From Hydrogenophaga sp. PBL-H3 (GTDB lineage: Bacteria; Pseudomonadota; Gammaproteobacteria; Burkholderiales; Burkholderiaceae_C), in contig NZ_CP044972.1 in the NCBI RefSeq assembly GCF_010104355.1, positions 1,674,001-1,738,000 on the forward strand: a DNA stretch of 64,000 nucleotides, in the 5' to 3' direction. Below the pieces are notes generated by a model. The model was not told where the DNA came from and made no database searches. It was given only the letters and a program-made list of their open reading frames with translations. The translations under genes were made by a program, and so were the position numbers. Each line of letters starts with the position of its first letter. Position 1 is the stretch's first letter. This document shows, one piece after another, positions 16,107 to 23,454 of the stretch.

Positions 16107-16910
16107 TCAGGCCACTTTTTCGACGTGCGCCTGGCGCGTGTAGAGGAAATCGATCACCGCCTTGCGGCACTGCTGGTAACGCGGTTCGTCTGCCAGCGCC
16201 ACGCGGTTGCGCGGGCGCGGCAGGTCCACGCTGAGCACCTCGCCGATGGTGGCGGCCGGGCCGTTGGTGAGCATCACGATGCGGTCACTCAGCAGCACCG
16301 CTTCGTCCACGTCGTGCGTGACCATGACCACTGTGCTGTGCGTGCGCGCCACGATGTCCAGCAGCTCGTCCTGCAGCTTGGCGCGGGTGAGTGCATCGAG
16401 TGCGCCGAAGGGTTCGTCCATCAACAAGACCTTGGGTTCCATCGACAGGGCGCGGGCAATGCCCACGCGCTGTTTCATGCCACCGGAGATCTCGCCGGGG
16501 CGTTTCTGTGCGGCGGGCGTGAGGCCCACCAGGGCCAGCGCGGCGTCGGTGCGGGCCTTGAGTTGGGCCTTGCTTTCGGTGGCTGCGAACACGCGTTCAA
16601 CCGCGAGGTAGACGTTTTCGAAACAGGTCAGCCAAGGCAGCAGCGAGTGGTTCTGGAACACCACGGCACGCTCGGGGCCGGGGCCGGAAATTTCCTTGTC
16701 GGCGCACAGCAGCACGCCGCTGGTGGGCACGGTCAGGCCGGCAATCAGGTTGAGCAAGGTGGACTTGCCGCAGCCCGAATGACCGATGAGGGTGACGAAC
16801 TCGCCCTTGGCCACGGCCAGGTTGATGTCGCGCAGCGCGGGGAAGTTGCCCTTCTTCGTCTTGAAGGTCTGCTCCACACCCTGGATCTCGATGTATTTTT
16901 CGTGTTGCAT
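16107..16910 (-). CDS. nrtD: nitrate ABC transporter ATP-binding protein
   Basis: A 267-residue ABC ATPase of the NrtC/NrtD/SsuB type. Walker A is LIGHSGCGKSTLLNL, the signature is EISGGMKQRVGIARALS, Walker B is VLLMDEPFGALD, and the switch histidine is in VTHDVDEAVLLSDR. It energises uptake of nitrate/nitrite through NrtB. It has only the ATPase domain and no NrtA-like C-terminal sensor extension, so it corresponds to NrtD rather than NrtC. The frame runs 17 codons further upstream, but that part is the translated inverted repeat; ATG 16910 (MQHEKYIEIQGVEQTF) is the true start. The narK gene follows. Confidence 0.95.
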   Translation of the reverse strand: MQHEKYIEIQGVEQTFKTKKGNFPALRDINLAVAKGEFVTLIGHSGCGKSTLLNLIAGLTVPTSGVLLCADKEISGPGPERAVVFQNHSLLPWLTCFENVYLAVERVFAATESKAQLKARTDAALALVGLTPAAQKRPGEISGGMKQRVGIARALSMEPKVLLMDEPFGALDALTRAKLQDELLDIVARTHSTVVMVTHDVDEAVLLSDRIVMLTNGPAATIGEVLSVDLPRPRNRVALADEPRYQQCRKAVIDFLYTRQAHVEKVA

Positions 16911-16923
16911 GGTGAACTCCAAA

Positions 16924-16999
16924 CCGTTCGCCCTGAGCCTGTCGAAGGGCAGCGAACGCAAGTGATGGGTGAGGGCTTCGACAAGCTCGGCCCGAACGG
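16924..16999. repeat. dispersed inverted repeat between nrtB and nrtD
   Basis: Imperfect inverted arms at 16924-16949 (CCGTTCGCCCTGAGCCTGTC start) and 16974-16999 (ending GGCCCGAACGG), separated by 24 bases. This class of repeat, built on GTTCG...TTCGACAAGCTC, is common between genes in Burkholderiales. It sits 6 bases after nrtB and 13 bases before the nrtD start, inside the operon. Confidence 0.8.
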
Positions 17000-17004
17000 A
17001 GGTG

Positions 17005-17922
17005 TCAGCTTTTGACTTCGTCGAACGTGAACAGGGTGGCCAGCTTGATGAGGCCGAATTCGAGCACCAGGCCCACGATGCCGATCACGAAGATCGCGAT
17101 GATGATGCTGGCCACGTTGAGGTTGTTCCACTCGTCCCAGATCCAGAAGCCGATGCCCACGCCGCCGGTCAGCATCTCGGCGGCCACGATCACCAGCCAG
17201 GCCGTGCCCACCGCCAGGCGCACACCAGTGAGCAGGTAGGGCAGCACGGCTGGGAAGAGGATCTTGGTGAAGATCTTCCACTCGCTCAAGTTGAGCACGC
17301 GCGCGACGTTCATGTAGTCCTGCGGCACGCGCTGCACGCCCACCGCGGTGTTGATGATCATGGGCCAGATGGAGCAGATGAAGATGGTCCAGATGGCGGC
17401 CGGGTTGGCGCCCTTGAAGACCAGCAGGCCGATCGGCAACCAGGCCAGTGGTGACACCGGGCGCAGCAGGCTGATGAGCGGGTTGAACATGCGGCTCAGA
17501 AATTCGAAGCGGCCGATGGCAAAACCCGCCGGGATGCCCACCGCTGCGGCGAGACCAAAACCGATGGCCACGCGCTGCAGCGACATGAGCACGTTCCAGC
17601 CCACGCCCTGATCGTTCGGGCCGACCTGATAGAACGGATCGGAAAACACCTCGATGGCTTGCTTCCACGTTTCCAGAGGTGTCGGAATGCCGCTGGCGCC
17701 GGTGCCCGCCACCACCGCCCACACGGTGATGAGGAAGACCAGGCCCAGCAGGGGCGGCAGGACGTTGGCCCACAAAAAGCGCAGGTCCCAGCCGCGCCGG
17801 GCTTGCGCCACCGCAACGGGTGCCGCCACCACCGCGACAGGCACTGCCGCAGGTGAGGAGGGCGGCTCGGTCTTGGTGGAGGCGAGCCCCTCCAGTGGCG
17901 TATGAAAGACGGCGCTGACCAT
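17005..17922 (-). CDS. nrtB: nitrate ABC transporter permease
   Basis: A 305-residue inner-membrane permease with an Ala/Val/Pro-rich N-terminal tail of about 45 residues, then six or so helices (LGLVFLITVWAVVAGTG; WTIFICSIWPMIINTAVG; ASIIIAIFVIGIVGLVLEFG). The segment WKIFTKILFPAVLPYLLTGVR near residue 220 resembles the EAA loop that contacts the ATPase. It is the membrane channel of the NrtABD importer. It starts 26 bases after nrtA, and a dispersed inverted repeat follows its stop. The ATG at 17922 is the first start in front of the hydrophobic core. Confidence 0.95.
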   Translation of the reverse strand: MVSAVFHTPLEGLASTKTEPPSSPAAVPVAVVAAPVAVAQARRGWDLRFLWANVLPPLLGLVFLITVWAVVAGTGASGIPTPLETWKQAIEVFSDPFYQVGPNDQGVGWNVLMSLQRVAIGFGLAAAVGIPAGFAIGRFEFLSRMFNPLISLLRPVSPLAWLPIGLLVFKGANPAAIWTIFICSIWPMIINTAVGVQRVPQDYMNVARVLNLSEWKIFTKILFPAVLPYLLTGVRLAVGTAWLVIVAAEMLTGGVGIGFWIWDEWNNLNVASIIIAIFVIGIVGLVLEFGLIKLATLFTFDEVKS

Positions 17923-17948
17923 GGTGTTTCTCCGGTGCGGCGGCCTGC

Positions 17949-19235
17949 TCAGGCCGCGTTGATCTTGAAGCTGTCGGCGTACTTCGCCGGGTCCTTGCCG
18001 TCCCACACCACGCCGTCCATCAACTTGGCGCTGCGCATCTCGGACTTGGGCAACGACGTTTTGCTGGCCGTGGCGGCTTCCTTGAAGATGTCGATGCGGT
18101 TCACGGCCTTGGCCACGGCCAGGTAGTCGGGGTGCGACTTCAGCAAGCCCCAGCGCTTGTGCTGCGTCAGGAACCACATGCCGTCGCTCAGGTAGGGGAA
18201 GTTGGCCGCGCCGTCGTTGTAGAACTTCATGTGGTTGGGGTCGTCCCAGGTCTTGCCCATGCCGTTCTGGTAGCGGCCCAGGATGCGCTGGTTGATCGCA
18301 TCCACGCTGGTGTTCACGTAAGAGCGCTGCGAGATCGTCTCGGCCATCTTGTTCTTGTTCTGCAGACCGGCGTCGATCCACTTGCCGGCTTCCAGGATGG
18401 CGGCCGTCACGGCGCGCGCGGTGTTCGGGTTCTTCTGCACGAACTCGGCCGAGGTGCCCAGCACCTTCTCGGGGTGGTCCTTCCAGATGTCCTGCGTGGT
18501 GTTGGCCGTGATGCCGATACCGTCCATGATGGCGCGGTGGTTCCAGGGCTCGCCCACGCAGAAGCCGTCCATGTTGCCCACGCGCATGTTGGCCACCATC
18601 TGCGGTGGCGGCACCACGATGGCGCGCGCGTCTTTCATCGGGTCGATGCCGGCTGCTGCCAGCCAGTAGTAGAGCCACATGGCGTGGGTGCCGGTTGGGA
18701 AGGTCTGGGCGAAGGTGTATTCGCGCTTTTCGGTGGCCATCAGCTTGGCCAGCGAGGGGCCATCCACCGCGCCTTTTTCGGCCAGCTTCTTGGACAGCGT
18801 GATGGCCTGGCCGTTCTGGTTCAGGTTCATCAGGATCGCCATGTCCTTCTTGGGGCCGGCGGTGCCCAGCTGCAGGCCATAGATCAGACCGTAGAGCACG
18901 TGGGCGAAGTCCAGCTCGCCATTGACCAGCTTGTCGCGCACACCGGCCCAGCTGGCTTCCTTGGTCGGAACGATCTTCACGCCGTACTTTTTATCGATGC
19001 CGAGTTCGGCGGCCATCACCACGCTGGCGCAGTCGGTCAGCGGGATGAAGCCGATCTTGACCTCGGTTTTTTCAGGCGCGTCGGAGCCGGCCGCCCACAC
19101 GCCGCTGTGGCCCAGGGTGGAGAAGAAGGCGGCGCCACCGATGGCGGTGCTTTTCTTGATGAAGTCGCGCCGGGAAGCCGCTGCGGTGTCGGCCAGGGCC
19201 TGGGGAACGGTTGCGCTGGGGGTGTCTGCGTTCAT
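17949..19235 (-). CDS. nrtA: nitrate ABC transporter substrate-binding protein, Tat-exported
   Basis: A 428-residue NrtA/CmpA-family binding protein for nitrate (or nitrite). A twin-arginine signal is clear: SRRDFIKKSTAIGGAAFFST with Arg22-Arg23, followed by an alanine-rich cleavage region. The mature part begins KVEIGF-like (EVKIGFIPLTDCASVVMAAE) and contains the family segment SWAGVRDKLVNGELDFAHVL. Tat export suggests folding in the cytoplasm before transport. It is the first gene of nrtABD. Its 150-base leader carries a sigma-54 promoter, two hexaloop hairpins and an intrinsic terminator close to the ATG (AAGGAG Shine-Dalgarno), and the antiterminator gene nasR lies directly upstream. Confidence 0.96.
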   Translation of the reverse strand: MNADTPSATVPQALADTAAASRRDFIKKSTAIGGAAFFSTLGHSGVWAAGSDAPEKTEVKIGFIPLTDCASVVMAAELGIDKKYGVKIVPTKEASWAGVRDKLVNGELDFAHVLYGLIYGLQLGTAGPKKDMAILMNLNQNGQAITLSKKLAEKGAVDGPSLAKLMATEKREYTFAQTFPTGTHAMWLYYWLAAAGIDPMKDARAIVVPPPQMVANMRVGNMDGFCVGEPWNHRAIMDGIGITANTTQDIWKDHPEKVLGTSAEFVQKNPNTARAVTAAILEAGKWIDAGLQNKNKMAETISQRSYVNTSVDAINQRILGRYQNGMGKTWDDPNHMKFYNDGAANFPYLSDGMWFLTQHKRWGLLKSHPDYLAVAKAVNRIDIFKEAATASKTSLPKSEMRSAKLMDGVVWDGKDPAKYADSFKINAA

Positions 19236-19254
19236 GTCCAACTCCTTGCTGATG

Positions 19255-19287
19255 AAAAAAACCGGTTGCCAAAGCAAAACGGCGACC
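19255..19287 (-). terminator. leader terminator of nrtA
   Basis: On the minus strand GGTCGCC and GGCAACC (one mismatch) form a hairpin with a 10-base loop, followed by GG and seven T residues. A longer alternative stem pairs 19262-19269 with 19307-19315 and has the same T run. It lies 20 bases before the nrtA start, so read-through must be regulated for nrtA to be expressed. Confidence 0.8.
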
Positions 19288-19319
19288 ATCTCCAAGCCTG
19301 TGATGCGCAAGCCGGAAAT

Positions 19320-19333
19320 GGACGCCGTTGTCC
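19320..19333 (-). promoter_or_regulatory. ANTAR-type hexaloop hairpin P2 in nrtA leader
   Basis: On the minus strand GGAC and GTCC enclose the loop AACGGC, with A at position 1 and G at position 4. It directly precedes the leader terminator. The stem is only 4 bp, so by itself it is weak evidence; its value comes from the pairing with P1 and the terminator. Confidence 0.6.
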
Positions 19334-19358
19334 TGTGTCTGGGGAGACTGTCGAAACC

Positions 19359-19376
19359 CGGGCCGCCATTGGCTCG
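19359..19376 (-). promoter_or_regulatory. hexaloop hairpin P1 in nrtA leader
   Basis: On the minus strand CGAGCC and GGCCCG (5 pairs, one A-C mismatch) enclose the loop AATGGC, again with A1 and G4. It lies about 10 bases after the predicted transcript start and 25 bases before P2, almost the same P1-P2 spacing as in the nirB leader. Confidence 0.55.
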
Positions 19377-19396
19377 CGTTTCCTTGTCTTGGTTAC

Positions 19397-19412
19397 AGCA
19401 GTTTGTGTGCCA
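19397..19412 (-). promoter_or_regulatory. sigma-54 (-24/-12) promoter of nrtA
   Basis: The minus strand reads TGGCACACAAACTGCT: TGGCAC and CTGC, with GG and GC ten bases apart, one mismatch from the RpoN consensus. The predicted start is near 19386, about 150 bases before nrtA and upstream of both hairpins and the terminator. Confidence 0.75.
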
Positions 19413-19589
19413 GCATCAGGGTTGACCCGGGTGGCCGTGGCAAGAGCTTTGATTTCAAAGCAGAAATCGATCCGGGTCGCGTCATGTCAGCGGCCAGGTG
19501 GCGGTCTGATCGTGGTTGCGGATGCCTCAAACTGGTGCGCCCGGCCTCGGCGGCACGGAATTTGTGCGCTGCAACAGGATGCGGTGCGC

Positions 19590-20858
19590 TCAGCGCAGCC
19601 GTTCGGGCAGCACGTCGGCCATGGCCAGCACGGCCTCGGCCACCTCGATCAGGCGGCGGTTCTGGTTCATGGCCATCTGGCGAATGGCCTTGTGGGCTTC
19701 TTCCTCGCTGAGGTGGCGGTGCGCCATCAGCAGGCCTTTGGCGCGCTCGATCAGCTTGCGTTCGTTGAGGCTGGCACGCACGGTGTCGAGTTCTTCGCTC
19801 ATGGTCTGCAGGCGCCGCGCCTGCGCCTGCACCAGCTCCAGGATCGAGCGCTCCAGCTGAAGGCCGTAGTTCTGCGGGCCTGCGGCGAAATCAACGCTGT
19901 CCCCATCCCTGGGTGCCCTGAAAAATGACAGGACGTCTGCCTCGGTGGCGGGGCCTGTTTGCAGCGCGTGAAAGCTGTTGAGCTCGGCATGGGCCGCAAC
20001 GATCTTCTGCTCGCAGGTTTGCAGCAGGTCCAGCGCCAGGCGTTCTTCGACCGCCTTCATGCGGTCGATGCGCCGGCTGCAGCAGTCAAACCACGCGCGA
20101 CTCAACTGCGCGTTCAGCGGCGAGCCATGGGCGGCCGTGCACAACACGCGGCGCAGCCGTTCCAGCTCGGCCAGCGTGGCGCTGGCCTGGGTGGCGTGCC
20201 ACAGGTCCACGGCCTGGGCTTTCGAAAACTCGGCAAACACCTCCAGGCAGCGTTCCTGAGACTCGATCAGGTGGAGCAGACGCTGCTGTTCGCCCGCCTC
20301 GGCGCGGCCACCGACGAACAGCGCGGACCCGGCCGCGCGTTCCTGGCCGGCGAACTCCTTGCCCTGCATGAAATTGAACAAGGCCACCAGCAGGCGCGAG
20401 ATTTCCGGATCGCTGGCGCTGTCCGCCGCCTCGAACACCACCGCCAGCAGGCCGGAGATCAGGCGCACGTAGGCCTCGGTCGCCTGCTGGGTCGTCCACT
20501 CCAGCGCCTGCACCCGCGAGCGCAGCCCGTCCAGCGCGTCCAGGCCATGCAGCACGTAGGCGATGCGGCTGAACAGGCGCGCGCCGTTGCCCACCAGGGC
20601 CGATTCGGTGTCCAGGTCGTCAAAGCAGGCGCGCAGTTCGGCCTCGATCTGGCGGCACTCCCGGATCTGGCCCGCCCGCATCTCGCCAAACTGAAGACCT
20701 TGCGAGCCGAGGAACAGGTTGGACAGACCCCGCTCGCGCTGCAAGCCGTGCACCAGACGCCCGGTCACATTCACCAGGGCGCTCGTGAGCGCGAGCTGCT
20801 GCAGCTCGGCGATTTCGCAGCGTTTGGCTGCCACCAGAAAGTTCAGAGCCGATTTCAT
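19590..20858 (-). CDS. nasR: NIT-ANTAR nitrate-responsive antiterminator (NasR-like)
   Basis: A 422-residue soluble regulator. The N-terminal two thirds form a NIT domain, a helical nitrate/nitrite sensor; the family hallmark [19 protein letters not shown] is at residues 36-54. The C-terminus is an ANTAR RNA-binding domain ([20 protein letters not shown] ... [18 protein letters not shown]). In Klebsiella, NasR binds a hexaloop hairpin in the nasF leader when nitrate is present and prevents termination. Here it sits immediately upstream of nrtA, whose leader has matching hairpins and a terminator, so NrtA-operon control is the natural role. The start [20 protein letters not shown] at 20858 is divergent from tsaD with 66 bases between. 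Confidence 0.92.
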   Translation of the reverse strand: MKSALNFLVAAKRCEIAELQQLALTSALVNVTGRLVHGLQRERGLSNLFLGSQGLQFGEMRAGQIRECRQIEAELRACFDDLDTESALVGNGARLFSRIAYVLHGLDALDGLRSRVQALEWTTQQATEAYVRLISGLLAVVFEAADSASDPEISRLLVALFNFMQGKEFAGQERAAGSALFVGGRAEAGEQQRLLHLIESQERCLEVFAEFSKAQAVDLWHATQASATLAELERLRRVLCTAAHGSPLNAQLSRAWFDCCSRRIDRMKAVEERLALDLLQTCEQKIVAAHAELNSFHALQTGPATEADVLSFFRAPRDGDSVDFAAGPQNYGLQLERSILELVQAQARRLQTMSEELDTVRASLNERKLIERAKGLLMAHRHLSEEEAHKAIRQMAMNQNRRLIEVAEAVLAMADVLPERLR

Positions 20859-20924
20859 GTCCGAGGGGGTTTTTCGCTCATCCCCAAGGCTGAGCAACAA
20901 ACATGCCGCCCGTACACTTGGACG

Positions 20925-22028
20925 ATGCTGATTTTGGGAATCGAGTCGTCTTGCGACGAAACCGGCGTGGCTCTGGTGGACGCCAGCGGCGGCCACACGC
21001 CAAGGCTGCTGGGCGACGCGCTGCACAGCCAGATCGAGATGCACCGTGCCTATGGTGGCGTGGTGCCCGAGCTCGCCAGTCGCGACCACATCCGCCGCGT
21101 GTTGCCGCTCACCGACGCCGTGCTGGCCCAGGCGGGCCTGACGCTGTCGGCCGTGGACGCCGTGGCCTACACCCGTGGCCCTGGTCTTGCCGGTGCACTG
21201 CTGGTGGGGTCGGGCGTGGCCTGCGCGCTGGGTTTTGCGCTCGGCAAGCCGGTCATCGGCGTGCACCACCTCGAGGGCCATCTGCTCTCGCCATTTCTGA
21301 GTGCCGACCCGCCCGAGTTCCCGTTCGTCGCGCTGCTGGTGTCGGGTGGCCACAGCCAGCTGATGCGCGTGGACGGGGTGGGGCGCTACGCGCTGCTCGG
21401 CGAAACCATCGACGACGCGGCCGGTGAGGCTTTCGACAAGTCGGCCAAGCTGCTCGGTCTGGGCTATCCCGGTGGCCCGGCCCTGGCGCAGCTGGCGCTG
21501 CAGGGCGACCCTATGGCCTACAAGTTCCCGCGTCCACTGCTGCACAGCGGTGACCTCGACTTCTCGTTTGCCGGTCTCAAGACGGCGGTGTTGACCCAGG
21601 TGAAAAGGCTGGCCCACGCCAGCCTGGACGGCCCGGCCACGCTGCACCTGGCCGATCCGCTGTCTCCGCAGCAAAAGGCCGATGTGGCCGCCAGCGTGCA
21701 GGCCGCCATCGTCGAGGTGCTGGTGAAAAAGTCCATGGCGGCGATCCGCCAGACCGGCTTGCGCCGCCTGGTGGTGGCCGGCGGCGTGGGTGCCAATGCG
21801 CTGCTGCGCGAGCAACTTGGTGTGGCCTGTGGCAGGGCGGGGGTTCGGGTGCACTACCCGGAGTTGCACCTTTGCACCGACAACGGCGCCATGATCGCGC
21901 TGGCCGGTGGCATGCGGGTGCAGGCCGGCTTGGTCGAGCTGGGCTTGGCCGACGGCTACAGCTTTGACGTGAAGCCGCGCTGGCCGCTGTCGGATATTGG
22001 TCGGAGCGAGCCCGTGGGCACCCTCTGA
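20925..22028 (+). CDS. tsaD: tRNA N6-threonylcarbamoyladenosine transferase
   Basis: A 367-residue ASKHA-fold enzyme that transfers threonylcarbamoyl to A37 of ANN-decoding tRNAs, working with TsaB, TsaE and TsaC. It begins [19 protein letters not shown], contains the metal-binding motif [11 protein letters not shown], and shows the family segments [22 protein letters not shown], and [17 protein letters not shown]. It is slightly longer than usual (about 340) because of a C-terminal tail after [10 protein letters not shown]. It is divergent from nasR. In many proteobacteria tsaD is divergent from rpsU, which here is about 20 kb away. Confidence 0.98.
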   Translation: MLILGIESSCDETGVALVDASGGHTPRLLGDALHSQIEMHRAYGGVVPELASRDHIRRVLPLTDAVLAQAGLTLSAVDAVAYTRGPGLAGALLVGSGVACALGFALGKPVIGVHHLEGHLLSPFLSADPPEFPFVALLVSGGHSQLMRVDGVGRYALLGETIDDAAGEAFDKSAKLLGLGYPGGPALAQLALQGDPMAYKFPRPLLHSGDLDFSFAGLKTAVLTQVKRLAHASLDGPATLHLADPLSPQQKADVAASVQAAIVEVLVKKSMAAIRQTGLRRLVVAGGVGANALLREQLGVACGRAGVRVHYPELHLCTDNGAMIALAGGMRVQAGLVELGLADGYSFDVKPRWPLSDIGRSEPVGTL

Positions 22029-22146
22029 AGTACCGTGGTGGGCGAAGCTCTGTAATTATGAATTAGAATTTCGGTGTTGTCGCGCTAGCGACATTCAGCC
22101 CGAGCGTCCGCGATCGGGCATTCCCGCACCGAAGAGCAACCTTCCC
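22029..22146 (+). promoter_or_regulatory. AT-rich intergenic promoter region with inverted repeats
   Basis: The 118 bases between tsaD and the binding-protein gene contain an AT-rich patch (TAATTATGAATTAGAATT, about 22052-22069) suited to a -10 region. There are two inverted repeats: TGTCGC/GCGACA at 22078-22093 with a 4-base spacer, and CCCGA/TCGGG at 22099-22118. They could be an operator or a leader hairpin. No specific regulator can be named. Confidence 0.35.
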
Positions 22147-23454
22147 ATGAAATACCTGTGTGATCCCGTTTTTGCCCAGCGCCGTCGCGCGCTGGCTGCC
22201 GCCCTGATCGGCGTTCTTTCTGTCACGGTGTCTTTGGCCCAGGCCCCCACGCCCAGCGCTGCGCCCATCCGCATCGCCATGATCGAAGGCCTGTCTGGCC
22301 CGATCGCCAACACCGGCGAAGCCGTCTACCGCAATCTGGTCTGGGCTACCGAGCGCGTGAACGCGCGTGGCGGTGTCAAGCTGCCAGGTGGCAACCGCCC
22401 GCTCTTGATCGAGCGGTTCGACAGCAAGGGGCAGACCGAAGAGGCGCTGTCCGCCCTGCGCTCGGCGGTGGACCGCGACATCACCATCGTCGCTCAGGGC
22501 AACTCGTCGGCGGCGGCCAGTGCCCTGATCGATGCCATCAACAAGCACAACGAACGCGAGCCGGCGCGCCAGATGCTGTTTCTCAACTACTCGGCGGTCG
22601 ATCCGGCGCTGACCAACGAGAAATGCAGTTACTGGCACTTCCGCTTTGACGCCCATGCCGACATGCGCATGACCGCGCTCATGAGCGTGCTGCGCGAAGA
22701 CAAGCAGCTCAAGAACATCTACCTGATCGGCCAGGACTACAGCTTTGGCCAGGCCGTTCTGCGCGAAGGCCGCAACCAGCTCGCCGCGCAGCGGCCCGAC
22801 GTGAAGATCGTCGGCGAAGAGCTGCACCCCATGGCCCGCGTGAAGGACTTCCTGCCATACGCCACCAAGATCAAGGCCAGTGGCGCGCAGGCCGTGCTCA
22901 CCGGCAACTGGGGCAACGACCTCACGCTGCTGGTCAAGGCCGCGCGCGAGGTGGGTTTTGACGGCAGCTTCTACACCTTCTACGGCAACGCACTCGGTGC
23001 GCCCGCGGCCATGGGCGAAGCCGGTATCGGTAAAGTGATTGCGGTGGCCGACTGGTTCCCCAACGTGCCCACGCGCGAGTCGGAAGCCTTCTACCAGTCG
23101 TTTCGCCAGCGCTTCCCCAACCCCGCCGACGACTACGTGCACATGCGCATGCAGCTCATGGTCGAATCGCTGGCGCAGGCCATCGAACGCGCTGGCGCGG
23201 CCGGCCCGGTCAATGCGGCGACCATCGCGGCCCAGCTTGAAAAAGCCGAAGTCACCCTGGCCGGGCAGACCGCCCGCATGCGCGCCGCCGACCACCAGTT
23301 CCAGCAGCCGCTGGCGGTGGCCGTGATGGACCGACAGGGCGCGCCCGGCGCCAAATTCGACGTCGAAGGCTCGGGCTACGGCTTTCGCGTGATCCGCAAC
23401 CTGGCACCTCAACAAGCCGAACAGCCTCACCGCTGCAACATGATCCGACCCTGA
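22147..23454 (+). CDS. ABC transporter substrate-binding protein, branched-chain amino acid type
   Basis: A 435-residue periplasmic binding protein of the LivJ/LivK (type I) fold. A signal peptide is clear in the first 35 residues (RRRALAAALIGVLSVTVSLAQA). The mature part begins with IRIAMIEGLSGPIANTGEAV, the usual start of this family, and has VAQGNSSAAASALIDAIN and YLIGQDYSFGQAVL in the ligand-binding lobes. No permease or ATPase gene is adjacent, so it either serves a system encoded elsewhere or acts with the overlapping aminotransferase. The preferred ATG (22147) is set by the signal peptide. Substrate unknown; amino acids or related organic anions are likely. Confidence 0.88.
   Translation: MKYLCDPVFAQRRRALAAALIGVLSVTVSLAQAPTPSAAPIRIAMIEGLSGPIANTGEAVYRNLVWATERVNARGGVKLPGGNRPLLIERFDSKGQTEEALSALRSAVDRDITIVAQGNSSAAASALIDAINKHNEREPARQMLFLNYSAVDPALTNEKCSYWHFRFDAHADMRMTALMSVLREDKQLKNIYLIGQDYSFGQAVLREGRNQLAAQRPDVKIVGEELHPMARVKDFLPYATKIKASGAQAVLTGNWGNDLTLLVKAAREVGFDGSFYTFYGNALGAPAAMGEAGIGKVIAVADWFPNVPTRESEAFYQSFRQRFPNPADDYVHMRMQLMVESLAQAIERAGAAGPVNAATIAAQLEKAEVTLAGQTARMRAADHQFQQPLAVAVMDRQGAPGAKFDVEGSGYGFRVIRNLAPQQAEQPHRCNMIRP

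Noticed and set aside
16911..16961. Seventeen-residue extension of NrtD with the FDRLRANG pattern.
   Set aside because: It is a translated intergenic repeat. The ATG at 16910 gives the normal ABC ATPase start.
19451..19468. A plus-strand hairpin with loop AAAGCA (A1, G4), arms GATTTC/GAAATC.
   Set aside because: It resembles an ANTAR hexaloop only on the plus strand. No plus-strand gene is served by it, and it lies upstream of the predicted nrtA start, so it is probably chance or an operator.
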